Origin: Vibrio aestuarianus
GTDB taxonomy: Bacteria; Pseudomonadota; Gammaproteobacteria; Enterobacterales; Vibrionaceae
DNA: 64,000 bases
Assembly: GCF_012395185.1 (NCBI RefSeq)
Contig: NZ_JAAZTU010000013.1
Span: forward strand, 1 to 64,000
Direction: 5' to 3'
The notes beneath the pieces are model-generated. The model ran no database searches, had not been told where the DNA came from, and saw only the letters and a program-made list of their open reading frames with translations. Position 1 is the first letter of the stretch; the number at the start of each line of letters is the position of its first letter. This document shows positions 17,428 to 27,889 of this stretch, piece after piece. A program made the translations under genes and the position numbers.

Positions 17428-19605
17428 TTATTTACTCACACTTGCACGAACTTCAGTCAAGCGATTAGCAATACGATTAACATTTTCACGCCCAAAGAGC
17501 TCATCAAGGTTCATCGACAATTTACGTCTCCAGTTCGGGTACTCGTCAACAGTACCAGGAATGTTGACCGGTTTATCCATCTCGAGCCAATCTTCTAGCT
17601 GAACGCTGAGCAAAGTGGATGAACCAGCGGCAACGTGAAGTTGTAATGCCTCACTCAAATATGAATCCATTGGCACTAGGCTCGCATCAAGGCCAATCCC
17701 TTCTGGTAGGTAACCATGCCATGCGACTGAATCTAAGATCCCTTGTTTGCATTTTAAACGGTCATCAAACAGAACGTTCAATTGTTCTTCATCAGGATAA
17801 AGACCAATTTCACTGCCCATTTTCAGGTCATCACAGTGCCAGAAACCACGCAAAGTAGGCATATCGTGAGTACATAAGGCCGACATCGATTGAGCCGCGT
17901 AATGTTTCGGTGAAATAAAGCCGCCATCTTCAGCCGTTTCAAAGAAAAAGACTTTATAAGAATGAACGCCAGCATCAGCCAAAATATCAACGATTTCATC
18001 AGGAACAGTACCTAAATCTTCACCGATAACACTGCATTGATGGCGATGAGATTCTAAAGCCAAAATAGCGAGCATATCTTTCACTGGGTAGTAGATATAC
18101 GCCCCTTTGGTTGCATTCTCACCTTTTGGAATCCACCATAAGCGCAGCAAACCAAGTACATGATCAATCCGCAATGCGCCACAGTGCTTCATGTTAGCAC
18201 GCAACAGTTTGATGAACGCATCGTAAGCCGTTGCTTCAAGCACTTGTGGGTTTAGTGGTGGTAAGCCCCAGTTTTGTCCTAGCGGGCCTAGAATATCTGG
18301 CGGCGCGCCAATACTAGCGTCAAGCACTAGGTTGCCTTCATCGGCCCATGTCTCAGCGCCCGAGTCAGCCACACCAACAGCAAGGTCACGATATAGACCC
18401 ACTGCCATGCCTTTTTCTTCCGCCAAGGCTTGAGCTTCATTGATTTGGCTGTCAGCAATCCATTGTAAATACATGTACAAATGTACTTGGTCTTGGTTAT
18501 CTGTAATGAATTTCTGAACCGCGCTGTTTTCAAAACGGCGGTATTTCTCAGGGAAGACAGGCCAACCCCAAACACTAGAATCTTGGCCATGTAATTCAAC
18601 ATGAAGCGCATCAAAAGTCGCCTGGTGAAGTAGACTATCACCACCTTCTTCAACAAAATTCAGAAACGCTTGAGCGCGATCACTACCTTTATCTAAATGA
18701 CGCTTTTTGAATTCGGTAAATAGTAATGGCAAAACACTCATTTTTAGTTCAGCCACTTCAGTGTAATTCACCCAGTGCGCTTCACGAACTTTTTGTAAAC
18801 GTTGCTGGAAGTCTGCACTGCCCACTTTTTGCTGCGCGTCTGCGCTTAAGGCGAATTCAGGAACAGAGCTTACGTCAATATAGAGGATATTTAACCAGCG
18901 ACGAGAAGAGGGGCTGTATGGACTTGCACCTTCAGGGTTTGCAGGGAACAGTGAATGAATTGGGTTTAGACCGACAAAATCACCACCACGAGAGGCAATA
19001 TCTGACACCAACTGTTTCAAGTCGCCAAAATCACCAATACCCCAGTTGTGTTGCGTACGCAGAGTATAAAGCTGAACGCTTGGACCCCACATTTTTTTGC
19101 CCTGACTAATTGGATCTTGTTTGTAACACGCTTGTGGTGTCACAATCAAAGTCAGCTCATAAGGTGCTTTACGACGTTTACGCGTCACCAATAATTTGTG
19201 ATAACCCCATGCCAAATCATTTGGCAATGTGAACACTAGAGGGCCACCCTCGGCACGATCATCACGAACGATTTGTGACTGAAGATAGCCTTCAAGTACC
19301 TCTCCTTGCTCGGTTTCTAAGCGCCAGTTAAATTCACTTTCACGTGCGCTAATACCTAAGTACAGTGGAATTTCCACTGCCTCACCCTCGCGAACAACGA
19401 GAACTGGGTCTAATACATCTTTTTTGTGTTTTTTCTCTGCTGATTTCAGCAAGGTTTCATCATTGGTTGTGTCATAGCCTAAAGACGCCAATAAGCGAAT
19501 AAGGGTTTCATCTTCCACTTTCGCTTCGTCGCCCCACGCGCTCACATAGCTGTCGGCTAATTTCGCCATTTCAGCGACTTGTTTTAATGCGTTTAGTTCT
19601 TTCAT
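17428..19605 (-). CDS. malQ: 4-alpha-glucanotransferase (amylomaltase) MalQ
   Basis: 725 residues from ATG 19605, chosen because GGAGAG lies 4-9 bases upstream; an in-frame start at 19638 would add 11 residues without such a site. It is a GH77 enzyme of the long proteobacterial form with an N-terminal extra domain. The motifs RIDHVLGLLRLWWIP (nucleophile Asp), SVIGEDLGTVP (acid Glu) and CTHDMPTLRGFW are present. It transfers maltooligosaccharide units in the cytoplasm. It follows glgP by 130 bp. Confidence 0.95.
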   Translation of the reverse strand: MKELNALKQVAEMAKLADSYVSAWGDEAKVEDETLIRLLASLGYDTTNDETLLKSAEKKHKKDVLDPVLVVREGEAVEIPLYLGISARESEFNWRLETEQGEVLEGYLQSQIVRDDRAEGGPLVFTLPNDLAWGYHKLLVTRKRRKAPYELTLIVTPQACYKQDPISQGKKMWGPSVQLYTLRTQHNWGIGDFGDLKQLVSDIASRGGDFVGLNPIHSLFPANPEGASPYSPSSRRWLNILYIDVSSVPEFALSADAQQKVGSADFQQRLQKVREAHWVNYTEVAELKMSVLPLLFTEFKKRHLDKGSDRAQAFLNFVEEGGDSLLHQATFDALHVELHGQDSSVWGWPVFPEKYRRFENSAVQKFITDNQDQVHLYMYLQWIADSQINEAQALAEEKGMAVGLYRDLAVGVADSGAETWADEGNLVLDASIGAPPDILGPLGQNWGLPPLNPQVLEATAYDAFIKLLRANMKHCGALRIDHVLGLLRLWWIPKGENATKGAYIYYPVKDMLAILALESHRHQCSVIGEDLGTVPDEIVDILADAGVHSYKVFFFETAEDGGFISPKHYAAQSMSALCTHDMPTLRGFWHCDDLKMGSEIGLYPDEEQLNVLFDDRLKCKQGILDSVAWHGYLPEGIGLDASLVPMDSYLSEALQLHVAAGSSTLLSVQLEDWLEMDKPVNIPGTVDEYPNWRRKLSMNLDELFGRENVNRIANRLTEVRASVSK

Positions 19606-19689
19606 CGCTCTCTCCGAAGGGACTGCTTTACCCTTCAAAACTGTAGGGTTTTAATAGTAGTGTTTTGTAAATGAGTACTTTTATTTGCA

Positions 19690-19725
19690 AAAGAAGCAAA
19701 GAGCCAAGGCACGAATGCCTTGGCT
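19690..19725 (-). terminator. Hairpin between glgP and malQ
   Basis: On the minus strand AGCCAAGGCA TTCG TGCCTTGGCT is a perfect 10-bp stem with a UUCG-type tetraloop, followed by CTTTGCTTCTTTT. It may let only part of the transcripts continue into malQ. Confidence 0.6.
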
Positions 19726-19735
19726 AAGTTAAGAA

Positions 19736-22189
19736 TTAACGCTTAACTGCTTCTAATTTCCAGATGTTGTTGACGTAATCTCTGATACTGCGGTCTGAGC
19801 TGAATTTGCCCACTAATGCGGTATTCAGAATCGCTTTCTTAGCCCAACCAGCTTGATCACGGTACTGCTTATCCATCGCTTCATGCGCTTTTACGTAAGA
19901 AGCAAAGTCTGCTAACACTAGGTACGGGTCACCACCATCAAGCAAGCTATCAAAAGTAGCACGCAGTTTGCCTGGCGCACCTGGGGTGAACTCTTCACCT
20001 AATAGCAGGTCCAGTGATGCTTTCAGCAAAGGATCAGCGTTGTAGTAATCGTATGGGTTGTAACCACGCGCTTTCACCGCTTCCACTTCATCGACTTCTA
20101 AACCGAAGATGTAGATATTGTCATCGCCCACTTCTTCGCGAATTTCTACGTTCGCCCCATCCATCGTACCGATAGTCAATGCACCGTTTAGCGCCATTTT
20201 CATGTTACCAGTACCAGAAGCTTCTTTACCGGCAGTTGAAATTTGCTCTGATACGTCAGCGGCTGGGATGATGATTTCAGCCATGCTCACGCGGTAATCA
20301 GGGATGAAGACCACTTTCAATTTGTTACCAATACGAGGGTCGTTATTCACTTTCTCTGCAATCTTGTTAAGGCCGTAAATGATCTCTTTCGCTAAGTGGT
20401 AACCCGGCGCCGCTTTCGCTGCAAAGAAGACCACACGTGGTGCCATATCAAACGTTGGGTCATTGATCAAACGGTGATACAGAGACAAGATGTGCAGCAT
20501 GTTAAGGTGTTGACGCTTGTACTCGTGTAGACGTTTGATTTGCACATCAAAGATTGCATTGGTATCAAGTTCGATATCCATGTTCTCTTTAACCCAATCA
20601 GCTAAGCGTTGTTTGTTCTGCTTCTTCACTGCCATAAATTCTTTTTGGAATTTGGCATCATCAGCGTACTGAGCAATCGCTTCAAGTTGATCAAGATGTG
20701 CTGGCCAATCTGAACCAATTTTTTCAGTAATCAGTGCGGATAAACCAGGGTTACAGAACTTCAACCAACGGCGTGGTGTAATACCATTGGTCACATTGTG
20801 CAGACGAGTTGGGTACAGCTCGTTGAACTCAGGGAACAAATCACGCTTCACCAATTCTGAGTGAAGTGCTGCCACACCATTTACCGCGTAAGAGCCAACC
20901 ACACAAAGGTTTGCCATGCGAACCATACGGTGGAAACCATCTTGGATGATCGACAGTTTTTGCTGTTTAGCAACATCGCCAGGCCATTTAGCACGAACTT
21001 CTTGTAGGAAGCGGTGGTTGATCTCGTAAATGATTTCCATATGACGAGGCAACAAGCGTTGAATCAAAGATTCACTCCACGTTTCCAATGCTTCAGGTAG
21101 CAAGGTGTGGTTGGTGTAAGCGAACGTTTTAGAGCTGATCGCCCATGCTTCATCCCAACCCATGCCTTTTTCATCGATCAAGATACGCATCAATTCTGGA
21201 ATAGCGATAGTCGGATGCGTATCGTTTAACTGAATGGTTTCGTACTTAGGTAGATCGGCAATTGCATGACCGGCGGCTTCATGACGGCGCAAAATATCAC
21301 GTACTGACGCTGCACTGTGGAAGTACTGCTGCATCAAACGCAGTGTTTTACCTTTTTCATGGTTATCATTTGGGTACAAAACTTTGGTGATGTTGCCTGC
21401 ATCGATTAACGCATGCTGCGCTTCGAAGTAGTTACCATTGTTGAAACTTTCTAGTGAGAAAGGCGCAATCGCACGACATTCCCACAAACGTAGAGGGTAA
21501 ACCGTATCACTTTCGTAACCCACAATTGGTAAATCCCATGGCATACCTTGTACATACATACCAGGAACCCAACGACGCTTCTCGATACCGTTTTCATTAA
21601 CCACTTCAACGTGACCATAAAAACCGATCTCTTGCGCGATATCTGGACGAGCGATCTCCCAAGGGTAACCTTCAACACCACGCCATGCGTCAGGCGCTTC
21701 TTGCTGATGACCTTCTTTGAAAGACTGCTTAAACAAACCATATTCATAGTGCAGACCGTAGCCCACAGTTGGGTATTCTTGAGCAGCACACGAATCCATG
21801 AAACACGCTGCTAGACGACCTAAACCACCGTTACCTAATGATGGGTCACGCTCTTCTTCAAGAAGATCCGTTAAGTTTTGACCTAGCTCAGTCATTGCTT
21901 CTGTAATTTGTTCATACAGACCCATGCTGATCAGGTTGTTACCTGTTAAACGTCCAATCAAGAACTCAAGAGAAAGGTAATTCAAACTTTTCGCGTTGAC
22001 GATTCGCTCATCTTGCTCAGTTTCAAGTAAGTCAAACGTTGTTAATTCTGCGAGTGCACGACCCATCGCCAAGTACCAAGTACGGCTACTGGCATGCTCA
22101 ATGCTGGTTGCATAAGTTGCAGTAAGGTGTTTTACCACGTTCTTTTGGAAAGAAGCTTTATCGAACTTTTTCTGTTGCGTAGGTTTCAT
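19736..22189 (-). CDS. malP: Glycogen/maltodextrin phosphorylase
   Basis: 817 residues, GT35 phosphorylase. GTGNMKMALNGALTIGT near residue 660 carries the pyridoxal-phosphate lysine, and EDPSLGNGGLGRLAACF and QLNDTHPTIAIPELMR are family signatures. It releases glucose-1-phosphate from alpha-1,4-glucans. As it precedes malQ and diverges from malT with MalT-box-like motifs between, I read it as the maltodextrin phosphorylase MalP; annotators may also call it GlgP, since glgB follows. Confidence 0.95.
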   Translation of the reverse strand: MKPTQQKKFDKASFQKNVVKHLTATYATSIEHASSRTWYLAMGRALAELTTFDLLETEQDERIVNAKSLNYLSLEFLIGRLTGNNLISMGLYEQITEAMTELGQNLTDLLEEERDPSLGNGGLGRLAACFMDSCAAQEYPTVGYGLHYEYGLFKQSFKEGHQQEAPDAWRGVEGYPWEIARPDIAQEIGFYGHVEVVNENGIEKRRWVPGMYVQGMPWDLPIVGYESDTVYPLRLWECRAIAPFSLESFNNGNYFEAQHALIDAGNITKVLYPNDNHEKGKTLRLMQQYFHSAASVRDILRRHEAAGHAIADLPKYETIQLNDTHPTIAIPELMRILIDEKGMGWDEAWAISSKTFAYTNHTLLPEALETWSESLIQRLLPRHMEIIYEINHRFLQEVRAKWPGDVAKQQKLSIIQDGFHRMVRMANLCVVGSYAVNGVAALHSELVKRDLFPEFNELYPTRLHNVTNGITPRRWLKFCNPGLSALITEKIGSDWPAHLDQLEAIAQYADDAKFQKEFMAVKKQNKQRLADWVKENMDIELDTNAIFDVQIKRLHEYKRQHLNMLHILSLYHRLINDPTFDMAPRVVFFAAKAAPGYHLAKEIIYGLNKIAEKVNNDPRIGNKLKVVFIPDYRVSMAEIIIPAADVSEQISTAGKEASGTGNMKMALNGALTIGTMDGANVEIREEVGDDNIYIFGLEVDEVEAVKARGYNPYDYYNADPLLKASLDLLLGEEFTPGAPGKLRATFDSLLDGGDPYLVLADFASYVKAHEAMDKQYRDQAGWAKKAILNTALVGKFSSDRSIRDYVNNIWKLEAVKR

Positions 22190-22257
22190 CAGGGAAATCT
22201 CACTTATCCGTTTTAATCCATCTGTGCCATATCGTGCATCACCATCAAAGGCTCGGC

Positions 22258-22290
22258 ATCCTCCTACTCACAGGCACATTTAGGAGGAGG
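22258..22290. promoter_or_regulatory. MalT-box-like motifs upstream of malP
   Basis: MalT binds GGGGA(T/G)GAGG with core GGA(T/G)GA. Core matches GGAGGA occur on the minus strand at 22259-22264 and on the plus strand at 22283-22288 (inside TAGGAGGAGG). They form a back-to-back pair; a G-rich motif AGGGGGGAGC follows at about 22304-22313. This fits activation of malPQ by MalT. Confidence 0.6.
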
Positions 22291-22366
22291 AGTCAGGGCG
22301 TAGAGGGGGGAGCACAATCGTGTCGGTGATCCATCTCTCATTAGTTGAGATATCCTTCGAATAACG

Positions 22367-22382
22367 AGTGATTCTGATCACA
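22367..22382. promoter_or_regulatory. CRP-like site between malP and malT
   Basis: AGTGATTCTGATCACA agrees with TGTGA-N6-TCACA at every position but the first. It lies about 180 bp before the malP start and 370 bp before malT, so cAMP-CRP could serve one or both. The rest of 22190-22754 holds no gene I can support. Confidence 0.65.
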
Positions 22383-22754
22383 TCACTTAACCAATATCTT
22401 TAACTTCATTGCTAAAAACTAAAATTTCTTGCGGTATAAACAATTACTCATAATGAGATAGATATCCCAAAAAAATGACTCGACCTCACTAATTACATTG
22501 AGTGATGTACATACCAACTTTCTGTTTAGCACATAATTGAGAAGATTTAGTGACACAGAACACAAAACTAGGGCGTAGATGAGTGGTAAGTGTGAATCCA
22601 ACAGAAATCTCGTTATGGATCAATAAACACGCCACTCAACATCAAGTACTATCCATATAAAATGTTTAACTGTACGACTTTTTACCAAACACTAAATGAT
22701 AAAGTGCGCAATTGTACTTTTGATAAAGTAACCATTACCAATGGGATATGGAAT

Positions 22755-25463
22755 ATGTGGATTCCTTCGAAACTGACTCGCCCTGGGCGCTTACACAACG
22801 CCATCGTTCGCCCAAGAGTACTCGAACTGCTGGCCCAAGCGCCTTGCTACAAACTGGTTCTATTTCGTTCACCTGCGGGGTACGGCAAAACCACTATGGC
22901 TGCACAATGGCTCTCTGATAAACCTAACGTTGGCTGGTATAGCATTGATGAAAGCGATAACGATGCTTTTCGCTTTATGAACTACCTGTTGCAGGCGATT
23001 AATAAAGCAACCCATCACAGTTGCCCCAATGCACAGAAGTTAGCAGAGCGACGTCAGTTTTCGTCACTTCATTCACTATTTAGTGAAGTCTTTGCCGAAA
23101 TGTCAGCTTTTAATAAAGAGTGTTATGTGGTGCTCGATGATTACCACTTAATCTCTGATGATGAAATTCATGAAGCAATGCGTTTTTTCCTAAAACACAT
23201 GCCTGACAACCTCACCCTGGTGGTCACTAGCCGCGCAACCCCACCTTTAGGAACAGCAAACCTGCGGGTTCGCGACTTGATGATCGAAATAGGTAATAGA
23301 CTGCTTGCTTTTGATACCGAAGAAACCACACGCTTTTTCAATCAACGCGTCGTCGATGGCGTCGATGACGACACCGCAAATAATCTGCGAACTTATGTCG
23401 AAGGCTGGCCATCCGCTTTGCAACTGATTGCCTTGCAAGCTCAGCATCAAAAACGCACATTGGCTCAAACGGCTGAATCCGTCTCGCAATTTAATCACGC
23501 ACATCTTTGGGATTACTTAGTTGAGGAAGTGTTTGATCTGCTTGATAAAGAAACACGTCAATTTTTGATGCAGTGTTCAGTACTGGATCATTTCAATGAT
23601 GTCTTAGTAACCGCGCTTACCAAGCGTGACGATGCATTGAGTATGATTGAGTCCTTAAACCGCTATGGTCTCTTTATTTACCCATTGGAAGGGGAACATA
23701 ACTGGTATCGCTTCCATAATTTGTTCGCAGAATTTCTCGCTCATGAGCGCTTAGCGCGAATTCCCCAGCAAGAACAGGAACTGCATCGCGCAGCAGCACA
23801 CGCTTGGCTAGCCGAATCAACTCCACATCAAGCACTGAGGCATGCACGTTTAGCCAATGATGCAGACCTCTTAGCCGCTATTTTGACACAATACGGTTGG
23901 AAAATGTTTAACCAAGGTGAGCTCGCAACTTTGGAAGAGGCAATTAATCAACTCTCACCCACTCAACTCTACAGCGAACCGAAACTGTGTATGTTGCAAG
24001 CTTGGCTCGCCCAAAGCCAACATCGCTACAACGATGTTGGAGATCTGCTGGCCAAAGCCGACAAAGAAATGAACGCACTCAATGTTAAACTCACCACCAA
24101 AGAACAAGGTGAATTTAATGCCCTGCGTGCACAAGTCGCCATTAACCAAAATGAACCAGAAAAAGCATTAGAACTTGCAGAGCTGTCATTAAGCCAGTTG
24201 GACCATACCGTTTATCGAAGCCGCATTGTGGCTACGTCAGTAGTTGGTGAAGTGAATCATGTGCTGGGTCAACTCAGCCGTGCTTTGTCAATGATGCAAC
24301 AGACAGAAAAGCTTGGTCGCCAATATCAAGTATTCCACCAAGTTCTTTGGGCTTTATTGCAACAAAGCGAAATTTTGATAGCTCAAGGTTATGTTCAAGC
24401 AGCCTTTGAAGTCCAGGATGTGGCCTTTAAGCTAATAGAAGAGCAACAACTGCAGCAAGTTCCACTACATGAATTCTTGCTGCGCGTACGAGCACAAATA
24501 TTATGGTGTTGGAATCGATTAGATGAAGCTGAAGAGTGCGCTTATAAAGGACTACGTGTGCTTGGCAATCATTCGCCAAGTAAGCACTTACATAGCTATT
24601 CAATGCTCGCGCGAATTGCCATTGGACGCGGTGAACTCGATAAAGCAGGGAAGTTTATCGAGCAGATCCAGCATCTGCTTAAACAGTCGACCTACCACGT
24701 TGACTGGACAGCCAACGCGTCCTTGTCTCTGATTCTATTCTGGCAAGCTCGTGGGGATAATGAAGCGATGCAACAGTGGCTAGATACCACTATTCGACCA
24801 GAGAAAGCCTGCAACCACTTCTCACAATTGCAATGGCGCAACATTGCTCGCTGTCAGATCCACCTAGGTCTGCTCGATGAAGCTGCTCAAACGATCGCCT
24901 TCTTACAAAGTGAAGCGACGACTTATCAGCTTCTTACCGATACGAATCGAAACTTAATCGTTGAAGCCGTTCTTGCCACCACATTACATGATGATGAACT
25001 GGCCAAAGAGAAGTTAAAAGAAGCGCTTAAGTTAACCAACCAAACTGGCATGATCGGCAACTTTTTGATTGATGGCGCAAAGATTGGCCACCTACTAGAG
25101 AAACTCGCTTCTCGCTCAGAACTAGGAGACTTAGAACGTCATCGAGCTCAGCAGTTAATGAAAGAAATCTCGACTACACAACGCAGTCGTTCTGTTCATT
25201 TTGACGAAGAGTTCGTTGAAAAATTAGTCAACCACCCTAACATCCCTGAGTTAGTTCGCACCAGTCCACTTACCCAACGCGAATGGCAAGTTCTCGGGCT
25301 TATCTACTCTGGTTTTAGTAATGAACAAATCGCACAGGAGCTCGATGTTGCGGGAACGACCATCAAAACGCATATTCGCAACTTGTACCAAAAACTCAAT
25401 ATTGCCAACCGTAAAGAAGCTATCAGCACAGCGGAAAACCTTCTGCAATTAATGGGTTACTAG
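22755..25463 (+). CDS. malT: MalT, ATP-dependent activator of the maltose regulon
   Basis: 902 residues (E. coli 901). ATG 22755 gives [13 protein letters not shown], aligned with the E. coli start MLIPSKLSRP; the frame is open to 22662 but that would add 31 unrelated residues. The P-loop SPAGYGKTT is at 39-47, the middle is a TPR-like helical array, and the C-terminal LuxR-type helix-turn-helix begins at about 839 ([12 protein letters not shown]). It is a STAND ATPase activated by maltotriose and ATP. The sites between it and malP are the expected targets. Confidence 0.96.
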   Translation: MWIPSKLTRPGRLHNAIVRPRVLELLAQAPCYKLVLFRSPAGYGKTTMAAQWLSDKPNVGWYSIDESDNDAFRFMNYLLQAINKATHHSCPNAQKLAERRQFSSLHSLFSEVFAEMSAFNKECYVVLDDYHLISDDEIHEAMRFFLKHMPDNLTLVVTSRATPPLGTANLRVRDLMIEIGNRLLAFDTEETTRFFNQRVVDGVDDDTANNLRTYVEGWPSALQLIALQAQHQKRTLAQTAESVSQFNHAHLWDYLVEEVFDLLDKETRQFLMQCSVLDHFNDVLVTALTKRDDALSMIESLNRYGLFIYPLEGEHNWYRFHNLFAEFLAHERLARIPQQEQELHRAAAHAWLAESTPHQALRHARLANDADLLAAILTQYGWKMFNQGELATLEEAINQLSPTQLYSEPKLCMLQAWLAQSQHRYNDVGDLLAKADKEMNALNVKLTTKEQGEFNALRAQVAINQNEPEKALELAELSLSQLDHTVYRSRIVATSVVGEVNHVLGQLSRALSMMQQTEKLGRQYQVFHQVLWALLQQSEILIAQGYVQAAFEVQDVAFKLIEEQQLQQVPLHEFLLRVRAQILWCWNRLDEAEECAYKGLRVLGNHSPSKHLHSYSMLARIAIGRGELDKAGKFIEQIQHLLKQSTYHVDWTANASLSLILFWQARGDNEAMQQWLDTTIRPEKACNHFSQLQWRNIARCQIHLGLLDEAAQTIAFLQSEATTYQLLTDTNRNLIVEAVLATTLHDDELAKEKLKEALKLTNQTGMIGNFLIDGAKIGHLLEKLASRSELGDLERHRAQQLMKEISTTQRSRSVHFDEEFVEKLVNHPNIPELVRTSPLTQREWQVLGLIYSGFSNEQIAQELDVAGTTIKTHIRNLYQKLNIANRKEAISTAENLLQLMGY

Positions 25464-25466
25464 ATC

Positions 25467-25497
25467 AAAAAGAGCCAGTAAAAACTGGCTCTTTTTC
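25467..25497. terminator. Terminator after malT
   Basis: AAAAAGAGCCAGT and ACTGGCTCTTTTT form a perfect stem around AAAA. The symmetry allows it to serve both malT and the converging yibL. Confidence 0.85.
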
Positions 25498-25536
25498 TAT
25501 TCTATAGATGCACTGCCCGAATGAAAAAATTCGACC

Positions 25537-25893
25537 TTAAAAAGGCTTCGGTGCAAAACCCGTCATCACTTCAATACGTAATTCTTTACCCATTTTTGTC
25601 AATGGATGAACCACAACCAAACCCTTAACTGATTTTTTCAATTTACCTAAATCTGCTTGTTCTGCTTTGGTAATTTCGCGAGAGAACGGCATATCAAGCA
25701 AGCTCTTACGTTCTTTATTCATTGTGTAGTTGTCTTTGTGCTTCACTTGAGCCATTTTCTTCGTCAACTGCTCAACTTCATCGGTAAATTTACTGATCAT
25801 TGCTTGGTCACCACGAGCTTTAGCCGCTTCAAGTTTATGACGGCAAGTGTCTAAACGGTTGTTTAGTTGTTGGATTTCATTTTTCATGCTCAT
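25537..25893 (-). CDS. yibL: YibL family ribosome-associated protein
   Basis: 118 residues from ATG 25893 (MSMKNEIQQLNNRL); an ATG two codons later is equally possible, and the frame runs upstream to 25956. The N-terminal half is a predicted coiled coil (about 1-55), the C-terminal half is basic. Length and the MNKERKSLLDMPFSREITKAEQ region resemble E. coli YibL (120 residues), reported to associate with ribosomes; exact role unknown. It converges with malT. Confidence 0.75.
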   Translation of the reverse strand: MSMKNEIQQLNNRLDTCRHKLEAAKARGDQAMISKFTDEVEQLTKKMAQVKHKDNYTMNKERKSLLDMPFSREITKAEQADLGKLKKSVKGLVVVHPLTKMGKELRIEVMTGFAPKPF

Positions 25894-26121
25894 GGCTATT
25901 TGGCTCTTGGAAGGTAAAACGGGGCGGGAGTATATCACAAGGAAATGTAACTCCATACACGAGATTCATTGATAAAAAAAAACAATGGATAACATCTCTC
26001 TTTTTGAGGTTATTAGTCGGCAAAAGTACAAAACTTAAACTATTCTGTAATTTACAAAAACAACAATATAAACGTTAGTGGTAGTACTCAATACAACCTT
26101 ATTTATCACAGGAAGTGCCCC

Positions 26122-27783
26122 ATGAGCCTTACGATTCGCCAACGACTCTACGTGCTGTCTATTGTTCCACTGCTCATTATCTCATTGAGTATGATGTACC
26201 TTAGCTTTTCCGAAACTCAAAAGCTAAATAACGAGCAGATAACCGAAACGCGCAGCAGCATGATGGATATGAAACGCGCAGAACTAAAATCTTATCTACA
26301 AATTGCTGAAACCGCTCTGTCTCCATTAACGCAACGCAACGCCTCTCTTGAAGAAGCAATGCTTGTGTTACGAGAAATATCTTTTGGTAGCAGTGGTTAT
26401 CTTTTCGGTTATAACTCAAAAGGTGATCGGCTACTACTGGGTAAAAGTGATAAAGGAGTTGGTGAGAATTTTTGGAGCCTACAAGATTCTCATGGCAACT
26501 ACCTAGTACAAGACCTACTGAAAAATGCTAAAAAAGATGCCTTCACTACCTATTACTTTCCCAAACCTGGTGAATCAACACCTTTACCTAAATTGAGCTA
26601 TTCCGTTTATTTATCTCAGTGGGATTTAATGATTGGTACAGGTTTCTACACCGATGATGTTGATGCCGTGATGGATGAAATGGCCGCCCGCTCCTCTGAA
26701 CAGCTCGATAAAAGCTTGCTCACTATTGCAACGTTCAGTCTTTTTATTGTCGCGATTGTTGGTGTGTTTGCGGTTATTTTGAACCGCAGCATAATGCGAC
26801 CTTTGGAGTTATTTGATGCTTCTATTCGCTCATTTGCCAGTGGCGACGCTGATTTAACAGCAAGAATGGAAAAATTCAACGCACCGGAATTTGCTAAATT
26901 AAGCGATAACTTCAATGCGTTTGTTACTAGCTTGCAAGACATTATTAAACGCGTCAATCAAGTCGGTCAGCAGGTCGTCGATGAAACCGACAATATGACC
27001 AAACGCGCCACACAGGTTGATACTATCGCCGCAGGTCAGCGCCAAGAGACTGAGCAAGTTGCCACGGCAATGACAGAAATGACCACCACTGCAACAGAGA
27101 TTTCAAGTAATGCAAGTCAAGCAGCGCAATCAGCAAAAGATGCCGATGACAATGCATTAGATGCCCATCGGATTGTTGAATCAGCAGCCCATTCAGTTCA
27201 GGCATTAGCAGAAGAAGTAGCCGAAGCCAGTAGCGTTATTTCGAAACTCGAAGGTGATGTGAAAAATATCTCGTCTTCACTTACTGTAATCCAAGATATT
27301 GCGGAACAAACCAATTTATTAGCACTCAATGCTGCAATAGAGGCGGCTCGTGCTGGTGAACAAGGGCGCGGTTTTGCGGTAGTTGCCGATGAAGTACGTA
27401 AATTAGCTAGCCGAACTCAAGAAAGTACTGGTGACATCCATCAAATGATCGAGCAATTGAAAAAAGCATCGGATGCCGCCGTAAAAGCAATGGATTCCAG
27501 CCAAAGCCGCAGCGTAACGACGGTTCAAGAAGCCAATGCAGCTTCAGATGCCCTGAAAAAAATCCAAGATTCAATTGGCACAATCATGGACATGAACTCG
27601 TTGATTGCAACAGCAACGGAAGAACAGAGCATTGTAGGGCAAGAAATTTCTGAGCGTATTGTGGTCATTTCCGATCAAAGTAGTCAATCAGCCGATTTAG
27701 CTAACGAGAACCGTCACGGTAGCCAAACGCTGAATGGGCGAGCTCATGAGCTCTATAATTTGTTGGTTCGCTTTAAAGTTTAA
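26122..27783 (+). CDS. Methyl-accepting chemotaxis protein with periplasmic Cache domain
   Basis: 553 residues. Membrane segment at about 9-27, periplasmic sensor about 30-190 of single-Cache type ([18 protein letters not shown], then [20 protein letters not shown]), second membrane segment about 200-222, HAMP to about 275, and the cytoplasmic signalling domain with its hairpin tip [19 protein letters not shown]. It should sense a small periplasmic ligand such as a carboxylate, but the ligand is not predictable. No CheR-binding pentapeptide is seen at the C-terminus (LLVRFKV). Monocistronic, ending at a parS2 site and terminator. Confidence 0.92.
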   Translation: MSLTIRQRLYVLSIVPLLIISLSMMYLSFSETQKLNNEQITETRSSMMDMKRAELKSYLQIAETALSPLTQRNASLEEAMLVLREISFGSSGYLFGYNSKGDRLLLGKSDKGVGENFWSLQDSHGNYLVQDLLKNAKKDAFTTYYFPKPGESTPLPKLSYSVYLSQWDLMIGTGFYTDDVDAVMDEMAARSSEQLDKSLLTIATFSLFIVAIVGVFAVILNRSIMRPLELFDASIRSFASGDADLTARMEKFNAPEFAKLSDNFNAFVTSLQDIIKRVNQVGQQVVDETDNMTKRATQVDTIAAGQRQETEQVATAMTEMTTTATEISSNASQAAQSAKDADDNALDAHRIVESAAHSVQALAEEVAEASSVISKLEGDVKNISSSLTVIQDIAEQTNLLALNAAIEAARAGEQGRGFAVVADEVRKLASRTQESTGDIHQMIEQLKKASDAAVKAMDSSQSRSVTTVQEANAASDALKKIQDSIGTIMDMNSLIATATEEQSIVGQEISERIVVISDQSSQSADLANENRHGSQTLNGRAHELYNLLVRFKV

Positions 27784-27788
27784 TCACA

Positions 27789-27803
27789 CTTTACACTGTA
27801 AAC
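27789..27803. other. parS: parS2 site 1 (ParB2 binding)
   Basis: CTTTACACTGTAAAC fully matches NTTTACANTGTAAAN, the centromere sequence of vibrio chromosome II. It lies between the chemoreceptor stop and its terminator, about 22 kb from the origin. Confidence 0.88.
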
Positions 27804-27836
27804 CCCCGATGTTAGTACAAGCATCGGGGGTTTTTA
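27802..27836 (+). terminator. Terminator after the chemoreceptor gene
   Basis: ACCCCCGATG pairs with CATCGGGGGT, followed by TTTTTATTTG. It overlaps the last bases of the parS2 site. Confidence 0.85.
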
Positions 27837-27889
27837 TTTGCAGTTCTATAAACGATAGCAGCATCGCTTACATAATAGAGGAAACATTC

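Noticed and set aside
22419..22601. 60-codon minus-strand open frame in the malP-malT gap
   Set aside because: It overlaps regulatory DNA, has no ribosome site and no recognisable product.
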